DNA of 64,000 nt from JACKOB01 sp024234575 (GCA_051208035.1 JBPJFZ010000010.1:141480-205479), one strand, 5' to 3'; shown: positions 18,088-27,196, counted from the stretch's first letter. Notes: generated by a model from the letters alone, not told the origin. Translations and numbers: made by a program.

Positions 18088-19016
18088 CAGCCTGCGACCT
18101 CTTCCCGGTATGCCCCACCAACGGCAACCAGTGTCTGCACCAGCCGATTAAGGCTCTCAGAATCCTGCTCTTCCAAAACGGTATCCCAATTCGCATCATC
18201 GACAGATACCGCCAATAACGGGTCTACTAACTGCGCCAGAGGCAGTGTTATGTCCGGCCCCAGCAACACAATTCGTCGAGGCGGAACTTGCCCCATCTGG
18301 CTTTCAAAATAGTCGACCGACCTTTGAATCTCCAATGACAACTGCTGTACCACCGAATCTTGTCGCGCGGGGTCTTGCAAAGCCTTTTGCTGGATATCGA
18401 ACTTCCGCGAAAGGTACATCACATCGCCCTTAACCAGCACCATCATGCCGAAGCCATCGCGCATGTATAAGAAGCCCAATGACTGCGACTCGACGGTAAA
18501 CATCCTGGCCATATTTCTCAGCGCAAGCTCGGTCACATCAATAGACCCAAGCATTAACCCGCTTCCTTCAACAAGTTTAACTAATTCTTTGAGCAGCACC
18601 TTTCGCGAACACACAATATTTACCTGCTTACCACGCCCCCGGGTTGCATCATCGGGGTAAGGAAAAATATCCGATATCGCATCCTCCGCAGGGTAATCGA
18701 TCAGCTCTTTTAGCTTCCACACTAGTGCATCTGCAACTTCGTCGTCTTGCACAGCTGGCCGCTCTACCTGGAAAATCTGATATTGATTGGCCGGCAGTAC
18801 CAGGTTACAGGTCGCGCCTTCCGCTTTAGCACGAGACACCAGTTCGGCTAATGTTGCGGGGCGCTCGGCAGCGTTGCAGGGCAAAAACTCATGAAATGCC
18901 AAACGCCAGCCCTCTGGCTCTGGAGTTTTCACTACTTTCGCCAAGGCAATGCCATCGTTTCTGACCTCAACCCCTATGCGCGCGCTTTTACCGCCTCGCC
19001 TGAAAAATTTGATCAG
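18087..19016 (-). CDS. mshI: MSHA biogenesis protein MshI (PilM-like actin fold), probable CTG start
   Basis: 309 residues if translation starts at CTG 19016. PilM/MshI proteins begin with a short basic peptide and an R-x-G-V-E-x-R-x-D-G-I-A-L-A strand. Here that element (ARIGVEVRNDGIALAKVV) lies upstream of the first conventional start, TTG 18944, which would cut it away. Upstream in frame there is no ATG, GTG or TTG, but CTG 19016 has GGGGAG 8 nt upstream and yields MIKFFRRGGKSARIGVEVRN. The rest has an actin-like ATPase fold with LNLVLPANQYQIFQVERP-like and DYFESQMGQVPPRRIVLLG motifs. MshI is the cytoplasmic partner of the MshI2 N-terminus and the first gene of the locus here. Confidence 0.85.
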   Translation of the reverse strand: MIKFFRRGGKSARIGVEVRNDGIALAKVVKTPEPEGWRLAFHEFLPCNAAERPATLAELVSRAKAEGATCNLVLPANQYQIFQVERPAVQDDEVADALVWKLKELIDYPAEDAISDIFPYPDDATRGRGKQVNIVCSRKVLLKELVKLVEGSGLMLGSIDVTELALRNMARMFTVESQSLGFLYMRDGFGMMVLVKGDVMYLSRKFDIQQKALQDPARQDSVVQQLSLEIQRSVDYFESQMGQVPPRRIVLLGPDITLPLAQLVDPLLAVSVDDANWDTVLEEQDSESLNRLVQTLVAVGGAYREEVAG

Positions 19017-19057
19017 CGCAGACTCTCCCCAAATTAGTTTCTTTTATATTTACTCTT

Positions 19058-19085
19058 AGGATAGTCCAGCAACCTATTGTTGCAA
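19058..19085 (-). promoter_or_regulatory. Candidate promoter of the msh operon
   Basis: On the minus strand TTGCAA (19085-19080) and TATCCT (19063-19058) are 16 nt apart, each 4 of 6 to sigma70 consensus. It lies between the ssb terminator and mshI. The match is weak; another factor may drive the operon. Confidence 0.35.
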
Positions 19086-19153
19086 CTGTGATTTAGCCGG
19101 GCTTAGAAGAATTTTTTGCTAGCCTATAGAGGACAGACGGGATACCTACTAAC

Positions 19154-19183
19154 AAAAAAGCCCCTGAGTTCAGGGGCTTTTTT
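19154..19183 (-). terminator. Rho-independent terminator after ssb
   Basis: The stem GCCCCTGA/TCAGGGGC has a 2-nt loop flanked by six A and six T, giving a 14-bp extended stem. It lies 32 nt after the ssb stop and separates yajR-ssb from the msh operon. It is symmetrical and could act on both strands. Confidence 0.92.
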
Positions 19184-19215
19184 GTATTTTTAGTTATTCA
19201 CAAGATTTATAAGGG

Positions 19216-19716
19216 CTAGAACGGAATATCATCATCCATATCATCAAACGGCTCTGGCATTGGGGCAGGCTGACTGGGCTGATTGCCAGCATAGTCTGGG
19301 CGACGCCCTTCAGGGGCCTGAGATCTTGGTGCAGCCGATTGTTGACGTGGCGCAGAGTAATCGCCCTGATCGGCACCACCTCGTGAATCCAGCATTTGCA
19401 GCTCATTGCCAACGATCTCTGTGGTATACCGATCCTGGCCTGCCTGATCCTGCCATTTACGCGTCTGCAATCTGCCTTCAATGTAAACTTTCGACCCTTT
19501 TCTCAGGTACTCTTTAGCAATTTCGGCCAATCTATTAAAGAGAACCACTCTGTGCCACTCTGTCTTTGGCACTATTTGTCCAGTCTGCTTATCTTTATAG
19601 CTCTCGTCGGTTGCCAGGCTCAAATTGGTGATTGCCGACCCCTGAGGCGAATAACGGGTATCCGGATCATTCCCCAAATTTCCGATAAGAATTACTTTAT
19701 TAATACCTCTTGCCAT
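19216..19716 (-). CDS. ssb: Single-stranded DNA-binding protein SSB
   Basis: 166 residues. The OB fold fills about 1-110 (MARGINKVILIGNLGNDPD, NLSLATDESYKD, EWHRVVLFNRLAEIAKEYL). A flexible Gln/Pro/Ser-rich linker follows, and the acidic tip ends DDMDDDIPF, the peptide that recruits replication and repair partners. SSB coats single-stranded DNA as a tetramer. It lies 27 nt after yajR on the same strand, and uvrA is just beyond; the uvrA-MFS-ssb neighbourhood is also seen in Pseudomonas. I see no clear LexA box upstream. Confidence 0.96.
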   Translation of the reverse strand: MARGINKVILIGNLGNDPDTRYSPQGSAITNLSLATDESYKDKQTGQIVPKTEWHRVVLFNRLAEIAKEYLRKGSKVYIEGRLQTRKWQDQAGQDRYTTEIVGNELQMLDSRGGADQGDYSAPRQQSAAPRSQAPEGRRPDYAGNQPSQPAPMPEPFDDMDDDIPF

Positions 19717-19743
19717 TACTCTCTCCTAAATATGTCGACACCA

Positions 19744-21108
19744 TCAGGCGTTTAGCGCAAACCGATACGATCGCAGAGCGTTTTCATCAAGACGTTTGCT
19801 GTCCACCTTCAGATAAGCAGCCTGCTCTTCGATCACAATTACAACATCTTCCACCCCATCAATGGAAGCCAATTCTCCTGAAATTAACTCTGCTTGCTGC
19901 GCATCTGGCCGCAAAGAAAGCTTCAACATAAAGCTCGTCGCATAACTGGGCGAGTCCATTGTTATCGCGTACGCCAGCCAGAAGAATACAAACACTGCCC
20001 CAGCAATAAAGACCGCCTGAATACCCAAAGCGCCCAACATCCAACCGCCAATGGCACCACCACAAAAGGCCCCAAAAAACTGACAGGTGGAATAAACACC
20101 CATCGCGGTGCCCTTTGCGCCTGCGGGAGACAACTTACTTACCAGCGAAGGCAACGTGGCCTCAAGTAAATTAAACGCCATGAAAAACACAAACAATCCA
20201 AACCAGATCTGCCCCAGACTTTCACCGAAAAAAGTAAGCATCAGCAAACCGGCTATCAACAAAGCTATAGCGCCAACGAAAACCTGCTTCATCTTGCGCT
20301 TTTTCTCTCCGACAATAATAAAAGGCACCATAGAGAAAAAAGCGACTACCATGACACTAAGATATATCCACCAATGCTCACCCTTCTCAATTCCAGCACG
20401 TTCAATCATAGCCAAAGGTAATGCCACAAATACAGCCGTCAGCACCATGTGCAAAACAAAGATCCCGAAATTGAGACGCCGTAACTGCGAATGCCCAATG
20501 GTCTGCTTAATATCTGCCAATACCGGAAGGGTGTCTCGATGCTTCTTACTTTTCACTGGCGTCGGAATAACCCAGATCACTAATGCTATCCCTGCCACCG
20601 CAAAAACAGCAGTGAGCGCAAAGATACCAGACAACCCCGAGTATGCTGCAACAACCGGCCCTAACACCAATGCCACTGAAAAAGACAAACCTATCGACAT
20701 CCCGATAACGGCCATAGCCTTTGTTCGACTTTCTTCAAGGGTGAGATCACTTAACAACGCCATCAATACGCTGGCAATAGCTCCTGCGCCTTGCAAAAAC
20801 CGCCCGACAATGACGCCATAAATAGATGTCGATATGGCCGCCACCACACTACCTGCAGCGAAAATAATCAGCCCTATAATTAGCATGCGCTTTCTACCAA
20901 CCCGATCTGACATCATTCCAAACGGAATTTGCAGTAACGACTGACTTAACCCATAAGCACCAATCGCCAATCCCATCAACAGCTCAGTGGCCCCCTCCAA
21001 CTCTTTTCCAAAAATCACGAATACGGGCAGCACCATAAATAGCCCCAGCATGCGCATAGAATAAAGAGCAGCCAAAGATAGAACTGTCCGCTTTTCAAAC
21101 CCTGTCAT
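19744..21108 (-). CDS. yajR: YajR-family MFS transporter with C-terminal YAM domain
   Basis: 454 residues from ATG 21108 (MTGFEKRTVLSLAALYSMRM). Further in-frame starts up to 21198 would only add about 30 residues without homology. Twelve hydrophobic helices are expected. The loop 2-3 motif DRVGRKRMLIIG and motif B (VGRFLQGAGAIASVLMALLSD) identify the major facilitator family and the YajR branch. After the last helix, about 65 residues (LSLRPDAQQ...IDGVEDVVIVIEEQAAYLKV) resemble the ferredoxin-like YAM domain of E. coli YajR. Substrate unknown; drug:H+ antiport is inferred from the family. It is probably cotranscribed with ssb. Confidence 0.82.
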   Translation of the reverse strand: MTGFEKRTVLSLAALYSMRMLGLFMVLPVFVIFGKELEGATELLMGLAIGAYGLSQSLLQIPFGMMSDRVGRKRMLIIGLIIFAAGSVVAAISTSIYGVIVGRFLQGAGAIASVLMALLSDLTLEESRTKAMAVIGMSIGLSFSVALVLGPVVAAYSGLSGIFALTAVFAVAGIALVIWVIPTPVKSKKHRDTLPVLADIKQTIGHSQLRRLNFGIFVLHMVLTAVFVALPLAMIERAGIEKGEHWWIYLSVMVVAFFSMVPFIIVGEKKRKMKQVFVGAIALLIAGLLMLTFFGESLGQIWFGLFVFFMAFNLLEATLPSLVSKLSPAGAKGTAMGVYSTCQFFGAFCGGAIGGWMLGALGIQAVFIAGAVFVFFWLAYAITMDSPSYATSFMLKLSLRPDAQQAELISGELASIDGVEDVVIVIEEQAAYLKVDSKRLDENALRSYRFALNA

Positions 21109-21329
21109 CAAATCGCACCCATATTTACCAAACTGTGGTAGCCTTACGCCATTAACCATCGCGCCTTTTTCCGATCCTACTCGAAATGCCCTATACATTT
21201 CTGCATAAGCTATTGGCGGACGCGCATTTTAACAAATACAGATAGTTTTACGACGTCTTCATGACCTAATTACCCATTTAGACCGTAAAAGACATTTAGT
21301 TATTACTTTGTGGGAGAATCAAGCAGTTT

Positions 21330-24152
21330 ATGGAAAACATTGTAGTCAGAGGCGCGCGCACCCATAACCTGAAAAATATCGATCTGGACATACCGAGAGA
21401 TAAGCTTATTGTGATAACCGGCCTTTCAGGTTCGGGTAAATCATCATTAGCTTTTGACACCCTTTATGCGGAAGGTCAGCGACGCTATGTTGAATCGCTT
21501 TCAACCTATGCCCGCCAATTCTTGTCCATGATGGAAAAGCCTGATGTTGACCACATTGAAGGCCTATCTCCGGCAATATCAATCGAACAGAAATCTACTT
21601 CGCACAACCCACGCTCAACCGTAGGCACCATTACCGAGATTTACGACTATCTACGGCTATTATTTGCCAGAGCCGGTGACCCTCGCTGCCCCACTCACAA
21701 TGTTTCACTAACCGCACAAACAGTAAGCCAAATGGTTGACCATGTTATGGCAATGGGCGAAGGCGAAAAACTAATGCTTTTAGCACCCGTAGTTACCGAA
21801 CGCAAAGGTGAACATTTACACTTGCTTGATAGTTTGCGGGCGCAGGGCTTTATTCGTGCCAGAATTAACGGCATCGTTACAGACCTGGATGACAGCCCCT
21901 CCCTCGACAAAAATAAAAAGCACACCATAGAAGTAATCATCGACCGGTTTAAGGTAAAGGACGATATTGCACAGAGGTTAGCCGAGTCATTCGAAACCTG
22001 CCTGGAACTCACCGAAGGCATAGCCATTATAGCCGCCATGGAGGGCAATCAAGCAGAGCAAGTGTTCAGCTCTAAGTTTGCATGTGCTCACTGTGGCTAC
22101 GCAATTAGCGAACTAGAGCCGCGCATGTTCTCTTTTAACAACCCCGCAGGTGCCTGCCAGACATGCGATGGACTAGGGGTAAAACAATTCTTCGACCCTT
22201 ATAAAATCGTTCACAACCCAGAACTAACCTTAGGTGAAGGCGCCATTAAAGGCTGGGACAGGCGAACAGTCTATTATTATCAACTGCTATCTAGCCTTGC
22301 CGAACACTTCTCTGTCGATATAAGCAAACCATTTAACTTACTGCCAGCAAGCTTCCAAGAAACGGTACTTTACGGCAGCAATGGGGAAGCAATTCCTTTT
22401 AACTATGTTAATACCAAGGGCGATATCATCAAACGAGAACACCCCTTTGAAGGTGTCATTCCGAATATTGACAGACGCTATAAAGAAACAGATTCTCAAA
22501 GCGTCCGAGAAGAACTCGCCAAACTGCTTACCAATAAACATTGTGACCAGTGTGGAGGATCGAGACTTAAAGAAGCATCCCGGAATGTGTTTATCAACAC
22601 GACAAATTTACCGCTCGTTACCAGAATGTCGATCTCTGAAGCCCACAATTACTTTAATACGTTAAAGCTTGATGGTCGAAGAGGCGAAATCGCGGATAAG
22701 ATTCTGAAGGAAATTAGAGCCAGATTACTTTTCCTGATTAACGTTGGCCTGGACTATCTTACGCTAGAGCGAAGTGCGGATACATTGTCCGGTGGCGAAG
22801 CGCAACGAATCAGACTAGCAAGCCAAATCGGTGCTGGCCTGGTTGGAGTTATGTACATACTTGACGAGCCGTCAATTGGGCTCCACCAAAGAGACAACGA
22901 CCGCCTGCTATCAACCCTCACACATCTTCGCGATCAAGGAAATACCGTAATTGTGGTCGAACATGACGAAGATGCGATTCGAATGGCGGATTACGTCATT
23001 GATATCGGACCAGGAGCAGGCGTTCATGGCGGTGAAATCGTCGCAAAGGGCACACCAACAGAAATAATCAACAATACTAACTCGATCACTGGCGATTATT
23101 TGGCAGGTAGAAAAAAAATTGAGGTGCCCAAGAAACGCACGCCTTTCTCACCAGATAAATACCTAAAACTTACGGGCGCGAAAGGCAACAATCTTAATAG
23201 TGTAGATTTAACAATTCCTGAAGGTTTGTTTACGTGCATAACCGGGGTGTCTGGCTCTGGTAAATCTACTCTCATCAATGCAACGCTCTATCCTATCGCG
23301 GCAACGAAACTAAATGGTGCAACTACACTGACACCTCAAGACTATGCAAGCATAGAAGGCATAGAAAACTTCGACAAAGTCATAGATATCGACCAAAGCC
23401 CAATTGGCCGAACACCGCGCTCTAATCCGGCAACCTACACAGGTATATTTACTCCAATCCGAGACTTATTCGCAGGCACTCAGGAATCACGAGCAAGGGG
23501 TTATAAAACCGGGCGCTTTAGCTTCAACGTTAAGGGTGGACGCTGCGAAGCTTGCCAGGGTGACGGTGTTATTAAGGTAGAAATGCACTTTCTTCCAGAC
23601 ATCTACGTGCCCTGCGATGTTTGCAAAGGTAAAAGATACAACAGAGAAACACTGGACATCACCTATAAAGGTAAGAATATCCACGACATCCTGGAAATGA
23701 CCGTTGAAGATGCTAGAGAATATTTCGATGCGATCCCGTTTATTGCAAGGAAACTGCAAACACTGATTGATGTAGGGCTTTCTTACCTGACACTTGGACA
23801 AAATGCGGTGACACTTTCCGGAGGAGAAGCGCAACGCGTTAAACTATCAAAAGAGCTTTCTAAAAGATCAACGGGAAAGACTCTGTACATACTAGATGAG
23901 CCGACAACTGGCTTACATTTCGCTGATATTCAGCAGCTTTTACTCGTCCTACATACTCTGAAAGATCAGGGAAATACGATCGTTGTGATAGAGCACAACC
24001 TTGACGTGATTAAAACCGCAGACTGGATTATTGACCTTGGACCTGAAGGCGGAGATAAAGGTGGAAACATTGTTGCCACAGGTACTCCAGAAGAGGTTGC
24101 AAAAAATCCCGCATCCTACACTGGCGCTTACTTAAAACCATTACTATCTTGA
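21330..24152 (+). CDS. uvrA: UvrABC excinuclease subunit A
   Basis: 940 residues, the same length as E. coli UvrA. Two ABC ATPase halves are visible: Walker A GLSGSGKSS (31-39) and GVSGSGKST (about 640), each with a signature LSGGEAQR (IRLA and VKLS versions). Zinc-binding cysteine pairs occur in FACAHCGYAI...GACQTCDGLG and GGRCEACQGDG...VPCDVCKGKRY. UvrA dimers scan DNA for bulky lesions and load UvrB. This is the only complete plus-strand gene here, and it is divergent from yajR. A GGAG upstream of the ATG is about 14 nt away, so the ribosome site is poorly spaced. No obvious SOS box is seen in the 131-nt upstream gap. Confidence 0.97.
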   Translation: MENIVVRGARTHNLKNIDLDIPRDKLIVITGLSGSGKSSLAFDTLYAEGQRRYVESLSTYARQFLSMMEKPDVDHIEGLSPAISIEQKSTSHNPRSTVGTITEIYDYLRLLFARAGDPRCPTHNVSLTAQTVSQMVDHVMAMGEGEKLMLLAPVVTERKGEHLHLLDSLRAQGFIRARINGIVTDLDDSPSLDKNKKHTIEVIIDRFKVKDDIAQRLAESFETCLELTEGIAIIAAMEGNQAEQVFSSKFACAHCGYAISELEPRMFSFNNPAGACQTCDGLGVKQFFDPYKIVHNPELTLGEGAIKGWDRRTVYYYQLLSSLAEHFSVDISKPFNLLPASFQETVLYGSNGEAIPFNYVNTKGDIIKREHPFEGVIPNIDRRYKETDSQSVREELAKLLTNKHCDQCGGSRLKEASRNVFINTTNLPLVTRMSISEAHNYFNTLKLDGRRGEIADKILKEIRARLLFLINVGLDYLTLERSADTLSGGEAQRIRLASQIGAGLVGVMYILDEPSIGLHQRDNDRLLSTLTHLRDQGNTVIVVEHDEDAIRMADYVIDIGPGAGVHGGEIVAKGTPTEIINNTNSITGDYLAGRKKIEVPKKRTPFSPDKYLKLTGAKGNNLNSVDLTIPEGLFTCITGVSGSGKSTLINATLYPIAATKLNGATTLTPQDYASIEGIENFDKVIDIDQSPIGRTPRSNPATYTGIFTPIRDLFAGTQESRARGYKTGRFSFNVKGGRCEACQGDGVIKVEMHFLPDIYVPCDVCKGKRYNRETLDITYKGKNIHDILEMTVEDAREYFDAIPFIARKLQTLIDVGLSYLTLGQNAVTLSGGEAQRVKLSKELSKRSTGKTLYILDEPTTGLHFADIQQLLLVLHTLKDQGNTIVVIEHNLDVIKTADWIIDLGPEGGDKGGNIVATGTPEEVAKNPASYTGAYLKPLLS

Positions 24153-24163
24153 TCTGGAAAAAC

Positions 24164-24191
24164 AAAAAGGCCGCTATACAGCGGCCTTTTT
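24164..24191. terminator. Bidirectional terminator between uvrA and rplQ
   Basis: A perfect 12-bp stem (AAAAAGGCCGCT/AGCGGCCTTTTT) with an ATAC loop lies between the convergent uvrA and rplQ stops. Both strands end in a T-run, so it serves both uvrA and the alpha operon. Confidence 0.93.
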
Positions 24192-24208
24192 GTTTACAGC
24201 AATAACGC

Positions 24209-24601
24209 TTATTCAGCATCAGCTTCTTCGATTTCACCTGATACAGGTCGATCTACTAACTCAACGTATGCCATAGGAGCATTATCACCAGCCCTATTAC
24301 CACACTTAAGAATTCGCAAATATCCACCTGGTCGCTGCTCATAGCGTGGGCCTAGCTCTGAAAACAGTTTTGCAACTGCTCCATCATTACGCAAACGCGC
24401 AAACGCTAAACGCCTATTCGCTACGCTGTCTTGCTTTGCCAATGTAATCAAAGGCTCTGCCACACGACGCAACTCCTTTGCTTTCGGCAAAGTTGTTTTT
24501 ATCAGTTCATGCTCAACCAAAGACGCAGTCATGTTGCTAAACATGGCCTTTCTATGTGAGCTGTTACGATTTAATTTTCGACCACTTTTACGATGACGCA
24601 T
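24209..24601 (-). CDS. rplQ: 50S ribosomal protein L17
   Basis: 130 residues (MRHRKSGRKLNRNSSHRKAM start, typical of L17). It is a large-subunit protein near the tunnel exit. It is the last gene of the alpha operon, 35 nt after rpoA, and ends just before the bidirectional terminator shared with uvrA. The C-terminus has the extra acidic EIEEADAE tail common in gammaproteobacteria. Confidence 0.97.
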   Translation of the reverse strand: MRHRKSGRKLNRNSSHRKAMFSNMTASLVEHELIKTTLPKAKELRRVAEPLITLAKQDSVANRRLAFARLRNDGAVAKLFSELGPRYEQRPGGYLRILKCGNRAGDNAPMAYVELVDRPVSGEIEEADAE

Positions 24602-24636
24602 TTTTCCGATCCTTTAATTTCTCACCCGGTATGGGT

Positions 24637-25641
24637 TTAACCTAAAACTCGGCCATCACCTTTTAAACTAGCAGGTGGCCAGTTTTCAAGACGCATACCA
24701 AGTGACAACCCTCGCGAAGCAAGGACATCTTTAATTTCAGTCAGAGACTTTTTACCCAAGTTAGGAGTCTTCAACAACTCTACTTCGGTACGTTGAATCA
24801 AATCACCAATGTAGTAGATGTTCTCGGCTTTCAAACAATTAGCAGACCGGACTGTCAACTCTAAGTCATCAACAGGTCTCAGTAATATTGGATCAACCTC
24901 TTCCTCAACTTCAACTTGTTCTGGCTCTTTCTCGTTGTCAAAGTCTACAAACACAGCCAACTGTTGCTGTAAAATTGTCGCCGCTCTTTTAATTGCTTCT
25001 TCTGGATCAATAGTGCCGTTTGTTTCGATATCAATCACTAATTTATCCAAATCAGTTCTTTGCTCTACTCGAGCATTTTCAACTGAATATGAAACTCTAC
25101 GTACAGGGCTGAACGACGAATCGATCTGCAATTTTCCAATTGCCCTGGTTTCATCATCAGAAGAAGATCTTTGATCCGCTGGCTCATAGCCTCTTCCTCG
25201 ACAAATACGCAATCTCATATTGATGCTGTTACTCGCACCACTAAGGTGACAAATAACATGATCAGGATTAACTATCTCAACATCATGGTCGATACTTATA
25301 TCACTTGCCAAAACAGGGCCCGCTCCAGACTTCGTCAACGATAACGTTGCCTCATCTCGATTGTGCATTTTGATTGCCAAGCCTTTAAGATTCAGAAGAA
25401 TTTCAATAACATCTTCCTGAACACCTTCAATAGCGCTGTATTCATGCAAAACTCCGTCAATTTCAACTTCAGTCACTGCACTACCTGGCATTGACGAAAG
25501 TAAGATTCGACGGAGGGCACTACCCAGAGTATGACCAAACCCTCGCTCAAGAGGCTCCAAGGTAACTTTAGCATTTGTTGTGCTAACTTCTTGTACTTCT
25601 ATGTTTCGAGGATTTAAAAATTCATTTACTGAACGCTGCAT
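24637..25641 (-). CDS. rpoA: RNA polymerase alpha subunit
   Basis: 334 residues. The N-terminal dimerisation domain carries LEPLERGFGHTLGSALRRIL, and the C-terminal domain (about 250-320) carries the UP-element and activator-binding surface (LTVRSANCLKAENIYYIGDL, then TPNLGKKSLTEIKDVL). It nucleates assembly of the core enzyme with beta and beta', which are encoded 17-26 kb away in the same cluster. It lies between rpsD and rplQ, the standard alpha-operon position. Confidence 0.98.
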   Translation of the reverse strand: MQRSVNEFLNPRNIEVQEVSTTNAKVTLEPLERGFGHTLGSALRRILLSSMPGSAVTEVEIDGVLHEYSAIEGVQEDVIEILLNLKGLAIKMHNRDEATLSLTKSGAGPVLASDISIDHDVEIVNPDHVICHLSGASNSINMRLRICRGRGYEPADQRSSSDDETRAIGKLQIDSSFSPVRRVSYSVENARVEQRTDLDKLVIDIETNGTIDPEEAIKRAATILQQQLAVFVDFDNEKEPEQVEVEEEVDPILLRPVDDLELTVRSANCLKAENIYYIGDLIQRTEVELLKTPNLGKKSLTEIKDVLASRGLSLGMRLENWPPASLKGDGRVLG

Positions 25642-25675
25642 AGTCGCCCCTACGCTGTTGTTATCGGTATCAGCC

Positions 25676-26296
25676 TTACTTAGAGTAAAGCTCTACAATT
25701 AGGTTTTCGTTGATATCTGCAGACAACTCTGATCGTTCTGGAACAGCTTTAAATGTCCCTGAAACCTTACCTGAATCTACATCAATCCACTCAATTGACG
25801 CTCTATTAGCTGCTAAATCAAGCGCGCTTTTTATACGTAATTGATTCTTGGACTTCTCGCGCACAGATACAACATCACCAGGCTGAACCTGATAAGAAGG
25901 AATATTCACCAGCTTACCATTAATCAAAATAGCTTTATGTGATACCAACTGTCGTGACTCAGCTCGCGTAGAACCGAAGCCCATGCGATAAACCACGTTA
26001 TCCAGACGACTTTCAAGAAGCTGCAACAAGTTCTCACCGGTCGCGCCCTTAATTCGTGCTGCGTCTTTGTAATAGTTGCGGAATTGCTTTTCAAGAACGC
26101 CGTAAATTCGACGTACTTTCTGCTTCTCTCTCAACTGTAAACCGTAATCAGACAACCGGCCACGGCGTGCACCGTGCTGACCTGGTGCTGTTTCTAAGTT
26201 GCACTTTGAATCAAGCGCTTTTGCGCCACTTTTCAAAAAAAGATCTGTCCCTTCTCGACGAGACAGTTTACATTTTGGACCAATATATCTAGCCAT
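25676..26296 (-). CDS. rpsD: 30S ribosomal protein S4
   Basis: 206 residues, the E. coli length. It begins MARYIGPKCKLSRREGTDLF and contains the S4 RNA-binding domain (RLDNVVYRMGFGSTRAESRQ). It is a primary 16S binder and, in E. coli, the autogenous repressor of the alpha operon. It lies 15 nt after rpsK and 34 nt before rpoA. Confidence 0.98.
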   Translation of the reverse strand: MARYIGPKCKLSRREGTDLFLKSGAKALDSKCNLETAPGQHGARRGRLSDYGLQLREKQKVRRIYGVLEKQFRNYYKDAARIKGATGENLLQLLESRLDNVVYRMGFGSTRAESRQLVSHKAILINGKLVNIPSYQVQPGDVVSVREKSKNQLRIKSALDLAANRASIEWIDVDSGKVSGTFKAVPERSELSADINENLIVELYSK

Positions 26297-26311
26297 TTAC
26301 TGTCTCCTCGA

Positions 26312-26701
26312 TTAAACGCGTCTTTTCTTTGGCGGTCGACAGCCATTGTGTGGGATCGGCGTAACATCTGTGATGTTGGTAATTTTGTATCCGCAAGAAT
26401 TCAGTGCACGCACTGCTGACTCGCGGCCAGGACCAGGTCCCTTAACCAATACATCCAGGTTTTTTAAGCCGTATTCTGCAGCCGCATTACCGGCTCTTTC
26501 AGCTGCTACCTGTGCAGCAAAAGGTGTGCTCTTCCGCGACCCTCTGAACCCCGAACCACCAGCTGTTGCCCAGCTAAGTGCGTTACCTTGGCGATCAGTA
26601 ATCGTCACTATGGTATTGTTAAATGAAGCATGAATATGCGCAACTCCATCAACTACCGTCTTTTTCACCTTTTTACGGGTACGTGTACCTGGCTTAGCCA
26701 T
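26312..26701 (-). CDS. rpsK: 30S ribosomal protein S11
   Basis: 129 residues. Conserved segments include VAHIHASFNNTIVTITDRQG and the C-terminal GCRPPKKRRV. S11 forms part of the platform near the E-site mRNA. It lies between rpsM and rpsD in the alpha operon with short gaps of 14-15 nt, so it is cotranscribed. Confidence 0.98.
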   Translation of the reverse strand: MAKPGTRTRKKVKKTVVDGVAHIHASFNNTIVTITDRQGNALSWATAGGSGFRGSRKSTPFAAQVAAERAGNAAAEYGLKNLDVLVKGPGPGRESAVRALNSCGYKITNITDVTPIPHNGCRPPKKRRV

Positions 26702-26715
26702 GTTATGTTCCTATC

Positions 26716-27072
26716 TTATTTCCTGATTGGTTTACGTGGACCTTTTCTTGTACGCGCATTTGTCTTAGTGCGCTGTCCACGAACAGGTAAACTATGACGA
26801 TGACGCAGGCCACGGAAGCAGCCAAGATCCTTCAATCGTTTAATATTCATCTGTACTTCACGACGCAAGTCACCTTCTACAACTAATTTGGTAACTTCGT
26901 TTCTAAGGTTATCCATCTGCTCCTCGGATAAATCTCCGATTCTCACACTTGGACTAACACCAGTTACGTCGCAAAGCTTTTGCGCTGTGGTTTTTCCTAC
27001 ACCATAAATATAGGTCAAGGAAATAACAGCATGTTTGTTATCGGGTATATTGACACCAGCGATACGTGCCAT
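26716..27072 (-). CDS. rpsM: 30S ribosomal protein S13
   Basis: 118 residues starting MARIAGVNIPDNKHAVISLT, with the basic tail RTKTNARTRKGPRKPIRK that contacts P-site tRNA. It is the first gene of the alpha operon. The 124-nt gap after rpmJ holds a hairpin with an embedded promoter (see 27132-27165). The leader is about 55 nt, shorter than the E. coli S4-repressed leader, and I cannot recognise the E. coli pseudoknot in it. Confidence 0.98.
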   Translation of the reverse strand: MARIAGVNIPDNKHAVISLTYIYGVGKTTAQKLCDVTGVSPSVRIGDLSEEQMDNLRNEVTKLVVEGDLRREVQMNIKRLKDLGCFRGLRHRHSLPVRGQRTKTNARTRKGPRKPIRK

Positions 27073-27130
27073 GTTGTTTACTCCGCATTTTCTTTGCTAG
27101 TTAATTTTCCGCCATCAAAGCGGGCGCAAA

Positions 27131-27165
27131 ATAATAGCGCTTGACCCATATGAAATCAAGCGCTT
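27131..27165 (-). terminator. Hairpin at the end of the spc operon
   Basis: A perfect 9-bp stem (AGCGCTTGA/TCAAGCGCT, 27157-27165 with 27137-27145, 11-nt loop) is followed on the minus strand by ATTATTTT. It lies 32 nt downstream of the rpmJ stop and overlaps the rpsM promoter. Confidence 0.6.
27132..27160 (-). promoter_or_regulatory. Sigma70-like promoter of the alpha operon, embedded in a hairpin
   Basis: On the minus strand TTGATT (27160-27155), a 17-nt spacer, and TATTAT (27137-27132, 5 of 6). The -35 lies across the 5' arm of the hairpin, and the -10 follows its 3' arm. The expected transcript start is about 50-55 nt before the rpsM ATG. Confidence 0.65.
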
Positions 27166-27196
27166 TTTACACCTACCTGACACAACACCAATGATA

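Noticed and set aside
20108..20821. A 237-codon plus-strand open frame opposite yajR
   Set aside because: It lies wholly antisense to the MFS gene, which has clear motifs; the frame is open because of codon bias in the transporter.
21199..21329. LexA (SOS) box upstream of uvrA
   Set aside because: I looked for CTG-N10-CAG in the gap and found no acceptable match, although many gammaproteobacterial uvrA genes have one.
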